DNA of 64,000 nucleotides, taken from assembly GCA_965216155.1 (NCBI GenBank), contig CBDCFD010000005.1, positions 620,001 to 684,000 of the forward strand, in the 5' to 3' direction. Shown one piece after another: positions 1 through 10,513 of the stretch (positions are counted from its first letter, which is position 1; every line of letters starts with the position of its first letter). The notes beneath the pieces are model-generated. The model ran no database searches, was not told the origin of the DNA, and was given only the letters and a program-made list of their open reading frames with translations. Source of the DNA: CATOSP01 sp965216155. GTDB lineage: Bacteria > Chloroflexota > Dehalococcoidia > Lucifugimonadales > UBA3495. The position numbers and the translations under genes are program-made.

Positions 1-1
1 C

Positions 2-346
2 TACCAGAACAATATAACGGGGTGGGGGCCGCCCCTTTGCGAGAAGCGTCCTGAAATCACGATGGATATGGTCCATGACTTCCTGACCAGTATGTACACC
101 GACCGCGCCGACTTCGTTTTCACCGTTTCCCGGGATTTCGTGCGTGCTCTGCAGACACCACTGCTGATAGCGCCCGACGATGTGCCGGCGCACCCATACG
201 AGTGCGCGATGGAGGTTGCCAACCTCGCCCCGAACTCCGAGGTGACTATTTATCCCTGGAAAGACTCGCAGGCGCACATCGACGAGGTCGTAGCCCACGC
301 CCGGCGCTTCCTGAAGACCCATGAACCGGCAACCGCGACAGCCTAA
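2..346 (+). CDS. Alpha/beta hydrolase, C-terminal part
   Basis: The frame is open from the left edge, so the gene begins outside the window. The visible 114 residues end in a pattern typical of the last third of alpha/beta hydrolases: a strand (TPLLIAPDD) that normally carries the acidic triad residue, then a strand-turn (VTIYPWKDS) and a histidine in QAHIDEVV that fits the catalytic His before the last helix. An internal ATG at 62 is not a convincing start because homology-like sequence continues upstream of it. The nucleophile elbow lies off the window, so substrate and activity cannot be judged. A hairpin with GC-rich arms follows the stop codon. Confidence 0.7.
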   Translation, partial: YQNNITGWGPPLCEKRPEITMDMVHDFLTSMYTDRADFVFTVSRDFVRALQTPLLIAPDDVPAHPYECAMEVANLAPNSEVTIYPWKDSQAHIDEVVAHARRFLKTHEPATATA

Positions 347-370
347 CAGCTCCGCACCGCTAAATCTATT

Positions 371-426
371 AAGGCCCCGCTGGCTTCCTTTCATCGCCGG
401 GTGATGAATAGAAGTGGCGGGGCCTT
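371..426 (+). terminator. Hairpin after the hydrolase gene
   Basis: AAGGCCCCGC at 371-380 pairs exactly with GCGGGGCCTT at 417-426. The loop is long (36 nt) and the T-run is short, so this is a plausible but not classical intrinsic terminator for the hydrolase gene. Confidence 0.5.
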
Positions 427-480
427 CGAGTTTCGGCTGCCTGATCAGCTTCTAGTCCAGTTCACGGGTCCTGCTCAACA

Positions 481-639
481 ATGTGGCTTGAACTAAGCTG
501 GCAGCATGTTAAGTTGGAGGGGGCGGATTGCCCACACCATGCCGGCCGCAGTGGTTGGACCGACGCGTATGGACAGGATAAGCGAGAGTTGATTGATGAC
601 GTTGATTTTAATGTACGATGGCTGCGCAAGGGGCGTTAG
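481..639 (+). CDS. Possible small protein, 52 aa
   Basis: An ATG-initiated frame of 52 codons lies in the otherwise empty stretch between the hydrolase and the retropepsin-like gene. It is rich in charged and aromatic residues and ends DFNVRWLRKGR. I do not recognise it, and no clear ribosome binding site precedes it. It could be chance. The rest of 347-680 shows nothing else I can name. Confidence 0.2.
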   Translation: MWLELSWQHVKLEGADCPHHAGRSGWTDAYGQDKRELIDDVDFNVRWLRKGR

Positions 640-680
640 AAAGTCGATTTTGACCAATCTCACAAAGAGCATTCACCCTC

Positions 681-1037
681 ATGGGCACGTTTACCGTACA
701 GATCGCAGTGGGAGACCAGGATAGGCTCCGCTGGACCACGCTGGATGCCCTGGTTGACACCGGCGCGTCGATAACCTCAATACCTACATCGGCCCTTCGA
801 GAGCTTGGTGTGGAGCCGGTGGCACAGGAGCCGTTCCGCTTCGGCCAAGGCGAGAGGCGAATGATGGAGATAGGTCGAATTTGGCTCAGAGTCGAGGAAA
901 AGGAGATCCTTACGTTGGTCTTGTTCAACGAGGAGGCCACGCCGCCGCTGTTGGGAGCACTGGCCCTGGAGACGGCGTTCATGGGGGTTGACCCTGTTGC
1001 CCGGAAGCTGGTCCCGGTGGAGGGGTTGATGCTGTAG
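681..1037 (+). CDS. Retropepsin-like aspartic protease domain protein
   Basis: This 118-residue protein carries the single-lobe aspartyl protease signature DTGAS at residues 27-31, preceded by the hydrophobic strand DALV, as in clan AA retropepsin-like proteins. A second hydrophobic-hydrophobic-Gly element (PPLLGALAL) near residue 93 fits the conserved ILG-type motif of the fold. There is no signal peptide or membrane segment, so it is probably cytoplasmic. Bacterial members are common beside toxin-antitoxin genes but their substrates are unknown. A second, different retropepsin-like gene lies at 63492-63968. It precedes a Phd-type antitoxin gene by 62 bp. Confidence 0.75.
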   Translation: MGTFTVQIAVGDQDRLRWTTLDALVDTGASITSIPTSALRELGVEPVAQEPFRFGQGERRMMEIGRIWLRVEEKEILTLVLFNEEATPPLLGALALETAFMGVDPVARKLVPVEGLML

Positions 1038-1099
1038 CCTCAGTCCAGGCAAGCCTGTAGCATCATGCGGGTCAACCCTGTGCAGGTAGAATAATTGCT

Positions 1100-1396
1100 A
1101 TGCAAATCTATTACTCGGCAAGCGAAGCCAGGGAAACATTCTCCGAAGTCCCGAAGTCCGTAAGCAGGGGCGACACGCTAATCGGCACCTGCCGGGGAGA
1201 ACCCATTGCCGAGATTCGGCCCATCCCCAAGGACAGCGGGGGGCCAAGTCCCAAGGAACCGGGCGGCATGGAAGCGCATTTGGAAGAACTACGACGCCGG
1301 GGGATTCTCAGACCAGCCAACGGGCCAAGGAAAGAGTTCAAGCCGGGGCCATACATACCCGGAGCGTTGGAACGCTTTCTCAAAGAACTCGGGTAG
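1100..1396 (+). CDS. Phd/YefM-type antitoxin
   Basis: The N-terminus (MQIYYSASEARETFSEV...) matches the prevent-host-death pattern, in which an AREnF-like segment folds into the DNA-binding domain, followed by VSRGDTLIGTCRGEPIAEIRP, the usual strand that reads roughly G-x-P-x-A-x-I/L-x-P. The C-terminal half is charged and would bind and neutralise the toxin. The stop codon overlaps the GTG start of the adjacent PIN-domain frame by one base (TAGTG), the typical coupling of a Phd-VapC pair. The partner is broken, so this antitoxin is likely a survivor without an active toxin. Confidence 0.75.
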   Translation: MQIYYSASEARETFSEVPKSVSRGDTLIGTCRGEPIAEIRPIPKDSGGPSPKEPGGMEAHLEELRRRGILRPANGPRKEFKPGPYIPGALERFLKELG

Positions 1397-1782
1397 TGGA
1401 TACTGCCTACCTGGACACTTCTGCGCTGGTAGCTGTTGCCTTTAACCAACGTGGCGGCCCTGAAATGTCAAGGCGGATGAGCGGCTTTGACCGCCTGGTG
1501 TCATCGAACCTTCTTGAAGCAGAAGTGCGAGCCGCCTACGCCCGCGAGGGACGGACTTTTGATTCATAGTTCCTTGACGGGATCGAGTGGATCGACCCCG
1601 TAAGCCTGTTGTCCAACGAATTCGCCGCAACTCTGGCTGTCGGCTACCTGCGCGCCGCCGCCCTATGGCACATAGCCGTTGCTCTCTACGCCTTCGCCAG
1701 CCGGGTTGGCGAAATATCACCTTCCCTCACCCTGGACCACCGGCAGCAGACCGTAGCATCGGCGCTGGGCTTCCAGACCTGA
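1396..1782 (+). pseudogene. PIN-domain (VapC-like) toxin, inactivated
   Basis: Read from GTG at 1396, the frame gives a PIN-type N-terminus with the first acidic residue in YLDTSALV and a second acidic patch in LLEAEVRAAYA. An in-frame TAG at 1567-1569 stops it after 57 codons. The same frame resumes and carries the rest of the domain, including LWHIAVAL and LTLDHRQQTVASALGF, to TGA at 1780-1782. The residue before LWHIA is Ala where PIN proteins usually have the catalytic Asp (ADLWH). Two independent lesions, a stop and an active-site change, argue for a dead toxin rather than stop-codon readthrough. Confidence 0.8.
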
Positions 1783-1963
1783 ACGCCTACTCTGAGGGGG
1801 CTTCCAAGTGCTGCAAGCTGCGCAGCACGTTCTCCAAACGCTCCTCCAGCACGTCGATATTCGCGGCGGCGTCTTCATAGCCGATGGACCAGCCTTTAAT
1901 GTTGGGGTGTGATATGGCTGTTGCTTTATAGTCTGCTGAGAACTGGTCGGCCCAACTCTCTAA

Positions 1964-2794
1964 GAGCCTGTCTACGATCTTTGCAATATGTTAAGTTGAG
2001 TCTGTTACCAGAGGAGGGGTAATCATGTCTCATTCCTATTCCAGCGACATCAGCCGGGAACAATTTGCCCGGATTCTTCCCTATTTGGAGTCGGCCCGCC
2101 GCCGGACCAAGCCCCGCACCATGGACTTGTACGACGTTTTCTGCGGGGTGATCTATATCCTCAAAAGCGGGTGCCAGTGGCGGATGCTGCCTGCGGACTT
2201 CCCGGATTGGCGCACCTGCTACAAGTATTTCCGGCAATGGAGCGAGCGACCCGACCCGGCGAAGCATTCCATTCTGGAGCAGGTCTTAAAAAAATCGGTT
2301 GGCGCGGCCCGGCGAAGCAATGGTCGGAAAGAACACAGCTTCGATACTCCCAGAGCGTCAAGAACACCGACAGCGCCGGGAACAAGGGCTATGACTCGGG
2401 CAAGAAGGTGTCTGGTCTCGCCGTGGACACTCAGCCCCATGCGATTCACGTGACCACCGGACCAGCTTTGGCTATGTTTGACCGGCGCCGGGCCAACCTG
2501 AGCCAGGTGCAGAATGTGCTGGTGGATGGGGGATACACCGGGAAACCCTTTGCCGCGGCGGTGCAGAGCCTGCTGGGAGCCTCGGTGGAAGTGGTGAAAC
2601 GCAACGAACTGCACACTTTCGTGGTTGCCTTTAGCCCCCGTGAAGACGGGGGGATGGGTGGTGGAGCGGTCTTTCGGCTGGCTGGAGAAGTGCCGCCGCC
2701 TTTGGAAGAACTGCGAGAGGAAGCTCAATACCAGTCTGCAAATGGTGGTTCTCGCCTTCGCGGTGCTAATCCTGAAGAGATTGTAAACAGGCTC
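1964..2794 (+). mobile_element. IS5-family insertion sequence (IS1031-like)
   Basis: The 831-bp element is bounded by 17-bp inverted repeats, GAGCCTGTCTACGATCT on the left and its complement with two mismatches on the right (2778-2794). It is flanked by TAA at 1961-1963 and 2795-2797, a 3-bp TNA-type duplication as expected for IS1031-like members of the IS5 family. The only gene inside is a decayed transposase, so the copy is probably immobile unless helped in trans. Confidence 0.85.
2025..2786 (+). pseudogene. IS5-family transposase, decayed
   Basis: The N-terminus (MSHSYSSDISREQF...) with GCQWRMLPADFPDW is typical of IS5-group transposases. The frame moves after NGRKEH, and the sequence then continues in another frame with QSVKNTD, KGYDSGKKVSG and LVDGGYTGKPFA, the latter holding the second catalytic Asp. 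Short internal deletions are evident after KKVSG and around GPALAMFDRRRANLSQ. A further shift moves to the frame with WVVERSFGWLEKCRRLWKN, which carries the catalytic Glu, ending at TAA 2784-2786. At least two frameshifts and two deletions make it non-functional. Confidence 0.85.
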
Positions 2795-3845
2795 TAAGAG
2801 TCCCCCAAGATTCTCAGGCACATTTTCAAAGAAATCTTCATTACCAGTGCCCGCCTCGAAGGAAAATTCCTTACCGCCCATCCATCCTGTATAAGATGGT
2901 ACGTGAAACCAAGCCACCGATACAGGTTGTCTCCAAGCGGGACAGCGCCTGCGAATACTAAGGGCCTTCCGCCCCCAATAAAAGGTGCATTCGTATTTGT
3001 GGGCCACCTCGAACAAACGGCTAGCCGCTTGTTGGAGGTTTTCTCCAGGAAGCAAGTCGATGAATGTCTGTTGGTTGAGGTTCCCTTTCTGTCGCAGGCC
3101 TGATTCACTGGTTACGACCGCGGCGGTTCGCCCGATAACCCTCGGCACCAATGTCTGGCCCGTCGCGCCTCGGAACTGCTTGATTTCCACGGCCAAGACC
3201 TCAATGTTAGGCATCTGCTCGTTCAGGAACTCCACGACCCGGGTCAACTCGTCGGGGATTCTGTCGGCTACGAACAGCAGGCGCAGACGGGCCGCCCGCA
3301 GGTTGGTCTCCACCCGCTGCCAGAACTCGTCGGCATCCGGCTCACCCTTGGACCCCTGCAATTCCATCAGCAACATCGTCCGGGTCGCGTCCGGCGGCGT
3401 CTGTTGATTCCTCAAAGCTCCTGCGGATGTCGCCTGCGTTCCAGGTATGCCGGGCATGGGCGGCATAGTCCAGCATTTGACCTACGATGGTGCGGCGTAT
3501 CTCGGAGTTGGATGAGCGTTTGACCTCGACCAGTGTTGGAACTGAGTCCTGGTCGATCAGTAGGTGGTCTAATGCCCACCGGCTGCTGCCGCCCTCGGTA
3601 TCTGGAATCCCCTGCTCCCGCTTTATCAGAATCCAGCGGCGCGGGTCGGCGGGGTCCATCTGTTCGCCGGACAGCAGTTCCGGGTGGTCGGCCACCAGTT
3701 CCTGGAGTATCTTCTCCTCTGCAAACCGTTCTTCAGTCATTGGTTCAATTTGCCCCTGTTCATTGCGATGGTAGATGCTCTCGGCCATATCTTTCCCTCC
3801 TTACGGGAACCTTGAGTTGTCTGAACAGCCCTCGACTGAATGTGA

Positions 3846-3865
3846 ACCATAGTTTACACTATGGT
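3846..3865 (+). promoter_or_regulatory. Palindromic operator over the HigB start
   Basis: ACCATAGT (3846-3853) and ACTATGGT (3858-3865) form a perfect 8-bp inverted repeat with a 4-bp spacer. The right arm contains the toxin ATG (3861). There is no Shine-Dalgarno sequence upstream. A likely reading is an autoregulatory TA operator overlapping a very short or absent leader. Confidence 0.5.
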
Positions 3866-4160
3866 CGTGGTCGAAATCATCGAAAGCGCCACATTCAAGC
3901 GATGGATTCGCGGCTTGCGGGACCGGCGGGCGGTGGCCCGGATCAATGCCCGGTTGAGGAGCGTTTCGATGGGCAACTTCGGCGACGCCAGGGGGATAGG
4001 CGGTGGCCTGTCCGAAATGCGGGTGAATTATGGGCCGGGTTATAGACTCTATTTCCTCCGGCGGGGCGCGACCGTCGTTGTCCTGCTTTGCGGCGGCGAC
4101 AAGAGCAGCCAACAAAACGACATTGAACGCGCCAGGATATTGGCGCTGGACTGGAGGTGA
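3861..4160 (+). CDS. HigB/RelE-type toxin (addiction-module killer family)
   Basis: A 99-residue protein of the size and layout of RelE-superfamily toxins that resemble HigB: an N-terminal helix pair (FKRWIRGLRDRRAVARINARL), then G-G-G-L-S-E-M-R, then NYGPGYRLYFLRRGATVVVLLCGGDK, the usual beta-sheet core with YR and LLxGGDK, and a C-terminal helix. Members cleave mRNA on the ribosome. The toxin gene comes first and the antitoxin follows after 3 bp, the order of higBA-like systems. Both frames are open, so this is one of only two TA pairs in the window that look intact. Confidence 0.8.
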   Translation: MVVVEIIESATFKRWIRGLRDRRAVARINARLRSVSMGNFGDARGIGGGLSEMRVNYGPGYRLYFLRRGATVVVLLCGGDKSSQQNDIERARILALDWR

Positions 4161-4163
4161 TTC

Positions 4164-4463
4164 TTGCCTGAAATGTATACCCGGTGGGATGTCACTGACC
4201 AATTGCGTACCAGAGAGGATGCGTGTTTGTACCTCGAAGCGTGCGCGGAAGAAGACCCGGGGGACGGCAGCCTGATTCGAGCGGCCCTGAATGACATTGC
4301 GCGGGCTCAAAACATGAGCCGGCTCGCCCGCGACATCGGGATGACCCGCGAAGGTCTCTATAAGGCATTATCGGAGAAGGGCAACCCCAGCTTTGCAACG
4401 GTTATGCGAATCACCCGGGCACTGGGAATGCAATTGCGTATCACTGCCGGGAGCGGCCCATAG
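4164..4463 (+). CDS. HigA-type antitoxin with HTH domain
   Basis: The start is TTG at 4164, chosen because GGAGG (4153-4157) sits six bases upstream; the next ATG (4173) is too far from it. Residues 50-95 form a helix-turn-helix: ARAQNMSRLARDIGMTREGLYKAL followed by SFATVMRITRALGMQL, the standard arrangement of probable addiction-module antidote proteins that partner killer-type HigB toxins. The protein should bind the toxin and repress the promoter, for which the inverted repeat over the toxin start is a good candidate site. Confidence 0.8.
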   Translation: MPEMYTRWDVTDQLRTREDACLYLEACAEEDPGDGSLIRAALNDIARAQNMSRLARDIGMTREGLYKALSEKGNPSFATVMRITRALGMQLRITAGSGP

Positions 4464-4471
4464 CCTTTTGT

Positions 4472-4560
4472 TCAGAGCTCCATGTAATCGCTTATTCGCC
4501 GGGCCGTTTGCCGGTCAAGTCTCCGCAGTTGTCCATCAGCCAGGTCCGAATACTCAACTG
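4472..4560 (-). pseudogene. RelE-type toxin, N-terminal remnant
   Basis: Directly after the decayed ribbon-helix-helix antitoxin on the minus strand, one frame reads VEYSDLADGQLRRLDRQTAR and RISDYMEL before a stop. This matches the first helices of RelE/ParE toxins (YS..A..QL.KLD....RRI..Y). The rest of the toxin is absent, and the HigBA pair lies immediately beyond, so a deletion or the arrival of that module may have removed it. Too short to be functional. Confidence 0.5.
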
Positions 4561-4786
4561 TCCAAGCCAAGATGCGCCCTTACCTCAGCCGCTGTGTACA
4601 CTCGTTCTTCGCCCCTTCGGATGCGTTCAAGGGTCTCATGGGCTAGGAGTAGTCCTCAACGTCGTAAAGCCCGTTCTCGATAGCCTGGAGGAGCAACTCG
4701 CCCTTCGTGCGTCCTGTCAGGGCTGCCAGGGAATCAAGCCGTTCTTCAATTTCGGGGGCAACTCGATAGACATTGACATGGCTCAT
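4554..4786 (-). pseudogene. Ribbon-helix-helix antitoxin, frameshifted
   Basis: From ATG 4786 the frame reads MSHVNVYRVAPEIEERLDSL, AALTGRTKGELLLQAIENGL, YDVEDYS and stops at 4643-4645 after 47 residues. The expected continuation of this RelB-like family (LAHETLERIRRGEERVYTA, AEVRAHLGLDS) follows at once in another frame to TGA at 4554-4556. A net loss of one base, or gain of two, in GACTACTCCTAG explains it. It lies 26 bp downstream of the hicB-like gene and leads into the RelE remnant. Confidence 0.65.
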
Positions 4787-4812
4787 TCCTCCGATGTCGT
4801 GAGTGCTGGCGC

Positions 4813-5178
4813 TCATTGTATCACCGGCTCACCCTTCCAATGTACCGCCACAGGGACTTCAATCCTCTCGATGGACACGCCCTCATAGGGCAACCCGTCC
4901 TTATCCCGGCTTTCCAGGATTCGCTTCATCTCCCCAGCAATCAGGTCCGGAGTCTCCAGGTAGGGAAGAGATTTTTGCGGGTCTTGCCCATCTCTGACTG
5001 AGGTCCTGTCTTCCAGGATCTTCAGGACCAGACCGGCGGCTTCCTCAATGTTTTCCAGTGCCTTGGCCCGGTCATCCCCCTGGCTGACACAGCCGGAGAG
5101 GGAGGGACAGTAGGCCGAGTAATCCCCGTCCCCTTCCCGTTCCAAAATGACCGTGAATGTCTGTTTTTCCTGCGTCAT
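4813..5178 (-). CDS. HicB-family antitoxin, orphan
   Basis: The 121-residue protein starts at ATG 5178 after GGGGAGG; the frame extends upstream into the tRNA region but that part is not coding. It has the HicB/UPF0150 core: FTVILEREGDGDYSAYCPSLSGCVSQGD, then a helix ALENIEEAAGLVLKILED. The longer C-terminal part (IERIEVPV) probably contains the region that shields the toxin or binds DNA. No HicA gene is adjacent: downstream are only the broken RHH/RelE genes. Its role is therefore uncertain. Confidence 0.75.
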   Translation of the reverse strand: MTQEKQTFTVILEREGDGDYSAYCPSLSGCVSQGDDRAKALENIEEAAGLVLKILEDRTSVRDGQDPQKSLPYLETPDLIAGEMKRILESRDKDGLPYEGVSIERIEVPVAVHWKGEPVIQ

Positions 5179-5225
5179 GCCAATGCCTCCCCGGTAACGG
5201 CCGTCCTGGTGCCGGGGAATGAAGA

Positions 5226-5250
5226 AGCCCCCGGAGTGTTTCCGGGGGCC
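5226..5250 (-). terminator. Intrinsic terminator after the rRNA-tRNA unit
   Basis: A perfect 9-bp stem (GCCCCCGGA at 5227-5235 with TCCGGGGGC at 5241-5249) and a 5-nt loop lies just downstream of the tRNA on the minus strand, followed by TTCTTCATT. It fits the end of the 23S-tRNA transcript. Confidence 0.75.
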
Positions 5251-5268
5251 TCGCGTAGTATCGGATAT

Positions 5269-5343
5269 TGGTAGCGGGGGTTGGACTCGAACCAACGACC
5301 TTCGGGTTATGAGCCCGACGAGCTGCCACTGCTCCACCCCGCG
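5269..5343 (-). tRNA. Initiator tRNA-Met (CAT)
   Basis: The minus strand folds as a full cloverleaf of 75 nt including an encoded CCA. Acceptor 5' strand is CGCGGGG, the D arm GAGC/GCTC, the anticodon loop CTCATAA and the T arm GTTGG/CCAAC. Two initiator hallmarks are present: position 1 (C) does not pair with position 72 (T), and the anticodon stem ends in three G:C pairs (GGG/CCC). It lies about 105 bp downstream of the 23S gene with a terminator after it, so it is most likely co-transcribed with the rRNA. Confidence 0.9.
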
Positions 5344-5448
5344 ATGATAGAGCGCCCGTGCCCTGACCGCCTGCCCCGGAAAGGGCTAGCTGCCGTAAAG
5401 CTAGAGAAATAGGACCTGGAAAGTCTTAGAAGTTTGAAGCTCCTTGCG

Positions 5449-8541
<3,093 letters not shown>

Positions 8542-8655
8542 TAGGAAATTCAAACTTCTTTGCGTGTGTTTACTTTGCATACGTCCGCACCGCGTATGAT
8601 GCCAACGTACGTTTGCAGGACTTTCCAGGTTCTCCTATTCTCTTTTTAAGGTGCT

Positions 8656-8697
8656 GCAAAAAGAAACGGCGGTAGTGGTATTCCCCGAACCGCCGTT
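8656..8697 (-). promoter_or_regulatory. Terminator-like hairpin in the 23S leader
   Basis: AACGGCGGT and ACCGCCGTT form a 9-bp stem with a 15-nt loop, followed on the minus strand by TCTTTTT. It sits between the promoter and the 23S gene. It could be an attenuator needing antitermination, a processing site, or the end of a short separate transcript. Confidence 0.5.
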
Positions 8698-8774
8698 CAG
8701 GTTTCCCTACCAGTTGCGTCTATGTCACTTCGGTCGTGCCATGTAGCAATCGTTGTTTCTCCTTGCGAACACCA

Positions 8775-8803
8775 AGTATAGGGAGGCTAAAGCGGCGAGT
8801 CAA
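8775..8803 (-). promoter_or_regulatory. Strong sigma-70-type rRNA promoter
   Basis: On the minus strand TTGACT (8803-8798) and TATACT (8780-8775) are separated by exactly 17 bp. Transcription would start near 8768 and run into the 23S gene about 230 bp away. This is the best promoter match I saw in the window. Confidence 0.75.
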
Positions 8804-8887
8804 GGCTTTCTGCCCTGGATTCCGCGTTTCGCCTAAAATCCACTTACCGCCCTTTAATCTCAGGCCGTTCTCTGATAGCTATGAGCA

Positions 8888-9121
8888 TCACGAGAAGAGC
8901 CTGCGCGCTCCGTAAGCGTCGGACAGGCGGCCGTAGACCGGTATCGCCACGCCGCATATGATCAGAAATCCGGTCATCAACCAACTGAGCTCCCCGGGGC
9001 TGATCGCAAGGTCATTGGCGATTTGCGGCAAGATTACCCCTACCGCAGAAGCGTTTAGCACCCAAAGAAGAGAGGCACGCAGACAACGAGTTGGAGGATG
9101 TTCTATCCGGCTGTCTTGCAT
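8888..9121 (-). pseudogene. MFS transporter fragment
   Basis: A 77-residue frame holds the first two membrane helices of a major facilitator protein: LLWVLNASAVGVILPQIAND, then a helix SWLMTGFLIICGVAIPVYGRLSDAYGARRLF with the loop 2-3 motif G-x-L-x-D-x-x-G-x-R-R. It then meets a stop, where a real transporter would carry on for another ten helices. The N-terminal 20 residues are not MFS-like, so both ends are damaged. It is a relic next to the rRNA promoter. An intact, unrelated MFS gene is at 40788. Confidence 0.6.
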
Positions 9122-9281
9122 TTGTCGTGGAATTGCTCCGGCGGCTTGCTACCCGCCAATTGGGGATGGTTATGCTGTGCCCTTGGATGATTGCGGCGGC
9201 TCCCTTGCCGCAGGCGAACGGCCCCCGTCGATCACAAGGGCCGCCCGCCAAGGGATTCCCGGATTTCCGGGAACCGCTGGA

Positions 9282-9893
9282 CTAATTGCTCTTGGGCAGG
9301 TGCTCTTGCATGACCTGGATGAAAGCGCCGATGTAGTCGCCTTTGTACAGCCGCGCCAACTCGGACATGACGGCCTCCCAGGTAACCGGCGCCGCCCCCG
9401 CCTGGACCAGCCGCTGCATTCCCCTCTCATGGGCATCGACGCTGGTGCCGCCGGATGCGTCGGAAACGGCGTAAACTTCATACCCGTTGGCGAGCATGTC
9501 TAGGGCCGGGAAAACCAGGCAGACCTCGGTCCAAAGCGCCGCCACGATGAGTTTCCGGCGGCCCGCGGCTGCGACCGCACCCCGGAATTGCTCATCCTCC
9601 CATGCGTTGACGGCCGTGCGGTCTATGGGCGCGATGTCCGGCAATACGTCCTTGAGTTCAGCGACAGTCTCTTGCTGGTAACCGGCATTCACCCCGACGG
9701 TGGAGAGAACAATAGGCAACTGGAACATTTTGGCCGCTTTGGCCAGCGCAACCACGTTGTTAATCAGGACTTCGCGCCCGATTGACCTGGTCCCATCGAC
9801 CAATGAAGGCTGGTAATCTATGAGAATCAACGCCGCGTTTTCAGGCGTGAGCAGGTGATCGGTCTTCGGGTCTCTCGCAGTCTGAGTAGCCAT
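9282..9893 (-). CDS. Isochorismatase-family hydrolase (YcaC-like)
   Basis: The start is ATG 9893, six bases after AGGAG. The 203-residue protein shows the cysteine-hydrolase fold: the catalytic Asp in ALILIDYQ (near residue 25), and the nucleophile in TEVCLVFPALDMLANGYEV (Cys near residue 118), followed by SDASGGTSVDAHE. This pattern matches YcaC-type hydrolases, cytoplasmic enzymes of uncertain substrate. The gene lies downstream of a marR-like gene on the same strand. A TTAGCT-NN-CTAA palindrome occurs both in the gap before it and before marR, suggesting control by that regulator. Confidence 0.8.
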   Translation of the reverse strand: MATQTARDPKTDHLLTPENAALILIDYQPSLVDGTRSIGREVLINNVVALAKAAKMFQLPIVLSTVGVNAGYQQETVAELKDVLPDIAPIDRTAVNAWEDEQFRGAVAAAGRRKLIVAALWTEVCLVFPALDMLANGYEVYAVSDASGGTSVDAHERGMQRLVQAGAAPVTWEAVMSELARLYKGDYIGAFIQVMQEHLPKSN

Positions 9894-10016
9894 TTGGCAT
9901 CTCCTGTAAGTTTGATTCTGGTCCGGGTCCAATTTCCGTCGCTCCCTGGTGCCCCCATCTCAAACTTCTTACATCGCAGCCTCCCTGGCGCATTGATTTA
10001 CTTAGCCGGCAGAATT

Positions 10017-10028
10017 TTAGCTGACTAA
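10017..10028. promoter_or_regulatory. Candidate MarR operator 1
   Basis: TTAGCTGACTAA: half-sites TTAG and CTAA in inverted orientation. It lies between marR and the isochorismatase-type gene and closely matches operator 2 at 10514-10525. Confidence 0.45.
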
Positions 10029-10044
10029 GTGTATCGGCAAAAAT

Positions 10045-10497
10045 TTAGCGTCCCCCGCCGGCCAGGTTTTGGTAAGCCTGCAAAAGCAGGCGGCGCAACA
10101 GGACCCTTTCTTCCAGGGTGAATCCGGCAAAGGTCTGTTCCTCCAACTGGCCCCATTTTTCACTCACCGGGTCCTCCAGTTCACGGCCCTTGACGGTTAT
10201 GAACACTCGAGATATCCGCTGGTCCTCCGGGTCCTCCCGGCGGTCCACCACTTCCGCCGACTCCAATCGCCGGAGCATGTTGGTCACGGTCGCTGGCTGG
10301 AGCAGGAGACTTTCCGCCAAATCGTTCTGAGTGACTCCTTCCCGCTCCCAAAGCTGACTCAACAACATCTCCTGGCCCACGTGCAGCCCAACTTGATTCA
10401 GCAGCGATTCGGCCCGCTGCCGGTGGAGCTTACATACCTGGGCCAACATGTACCCCACGGAGTCTTTTATCGACATGAAGGGAAGCGTCTCCACCAA
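10045..10497 (-). CDS. MarR-family transcriptional regulator
   Basis: This 150-residue protein has the MarR winged-helix layout: N-terminal dimerisation helix (SVGYMLAQVCKLHRQRAESLL), recognition region VTQNDLAESLLLQPATVTNMLRRLESAEVVDRRED, the wing with the conserved DPEDQRISRVFITVKGRELE, and C-terminal helices. An internal ATG eight codons in (MSIKDS) is a possible alternative start. The ligand is unknown. It likely represses itself and the downstream hydrolase gene, given the shared palindromes. Confidence 0.85.
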   Translation of the reverse strand: MVETLPFMSIKDSVGYMLAQVCKLHRQRAESLLNQVGLHVGQEMLLSQLWEREGVTQNDLAESLLLQPATVTNMLRRLESAEVVDRREDPEDQRISRVFITVKGRELEDPVSEKWGQLEEQTFAGFTLEERVLLRRLLLQAYQNLAGGGR

Positions 10498-10513
10498 TCA
10501 GCCAAGCTATTCA

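Larger units (their letters stand above)
1787..3788 (-). pseudogene. PD-(D/E)XK-like nuclease (DUF91/NucS-type), broken
   Basis: The gene starts at ATG 3788 behind a good Shine-Dalgarno sequence (TAAGGAGGG). The first part contains LDHLLIDQDSVPTLVEVK, a D-x(n)-E-V-K pattern of PD-(D/E)XK nucleases, and QMLDYAAHA, seen in DUF91-like proteins. A one-base insertion near 3373 shifts the frame. The continuation (DEFWQRVETNL, LLFVADRIPDEL, VEIKQF) runs to ENLGGLL, where an IS5-type element interrupts it. The tail resumes left of the element (ESWADQFSADY) and stops at 1787-1789. Removing the element, one TAA duplication and one extra base gives an exact 388-residue frame. Confidence 0.8.

Noticed and set aside
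62..346. A complete 94-residue gene starting at ATG 62
   Set aside because: The frame is open to the left edge with hydrolase-like sequence before the ATG, so it is a partial gene.
1567..1569. TAG in the PIN gene as recoded amber
   Set aside because: The conserved catalytic Asp is also lost, so ordinary decay is the simpler reading.
5344..5448. Possible 5S rRNA between 23S and tRNA-fMet
   Set aside because: The interval is about 105 bp and shows no 5S signature; most of it belongs to the 23S processing stem.
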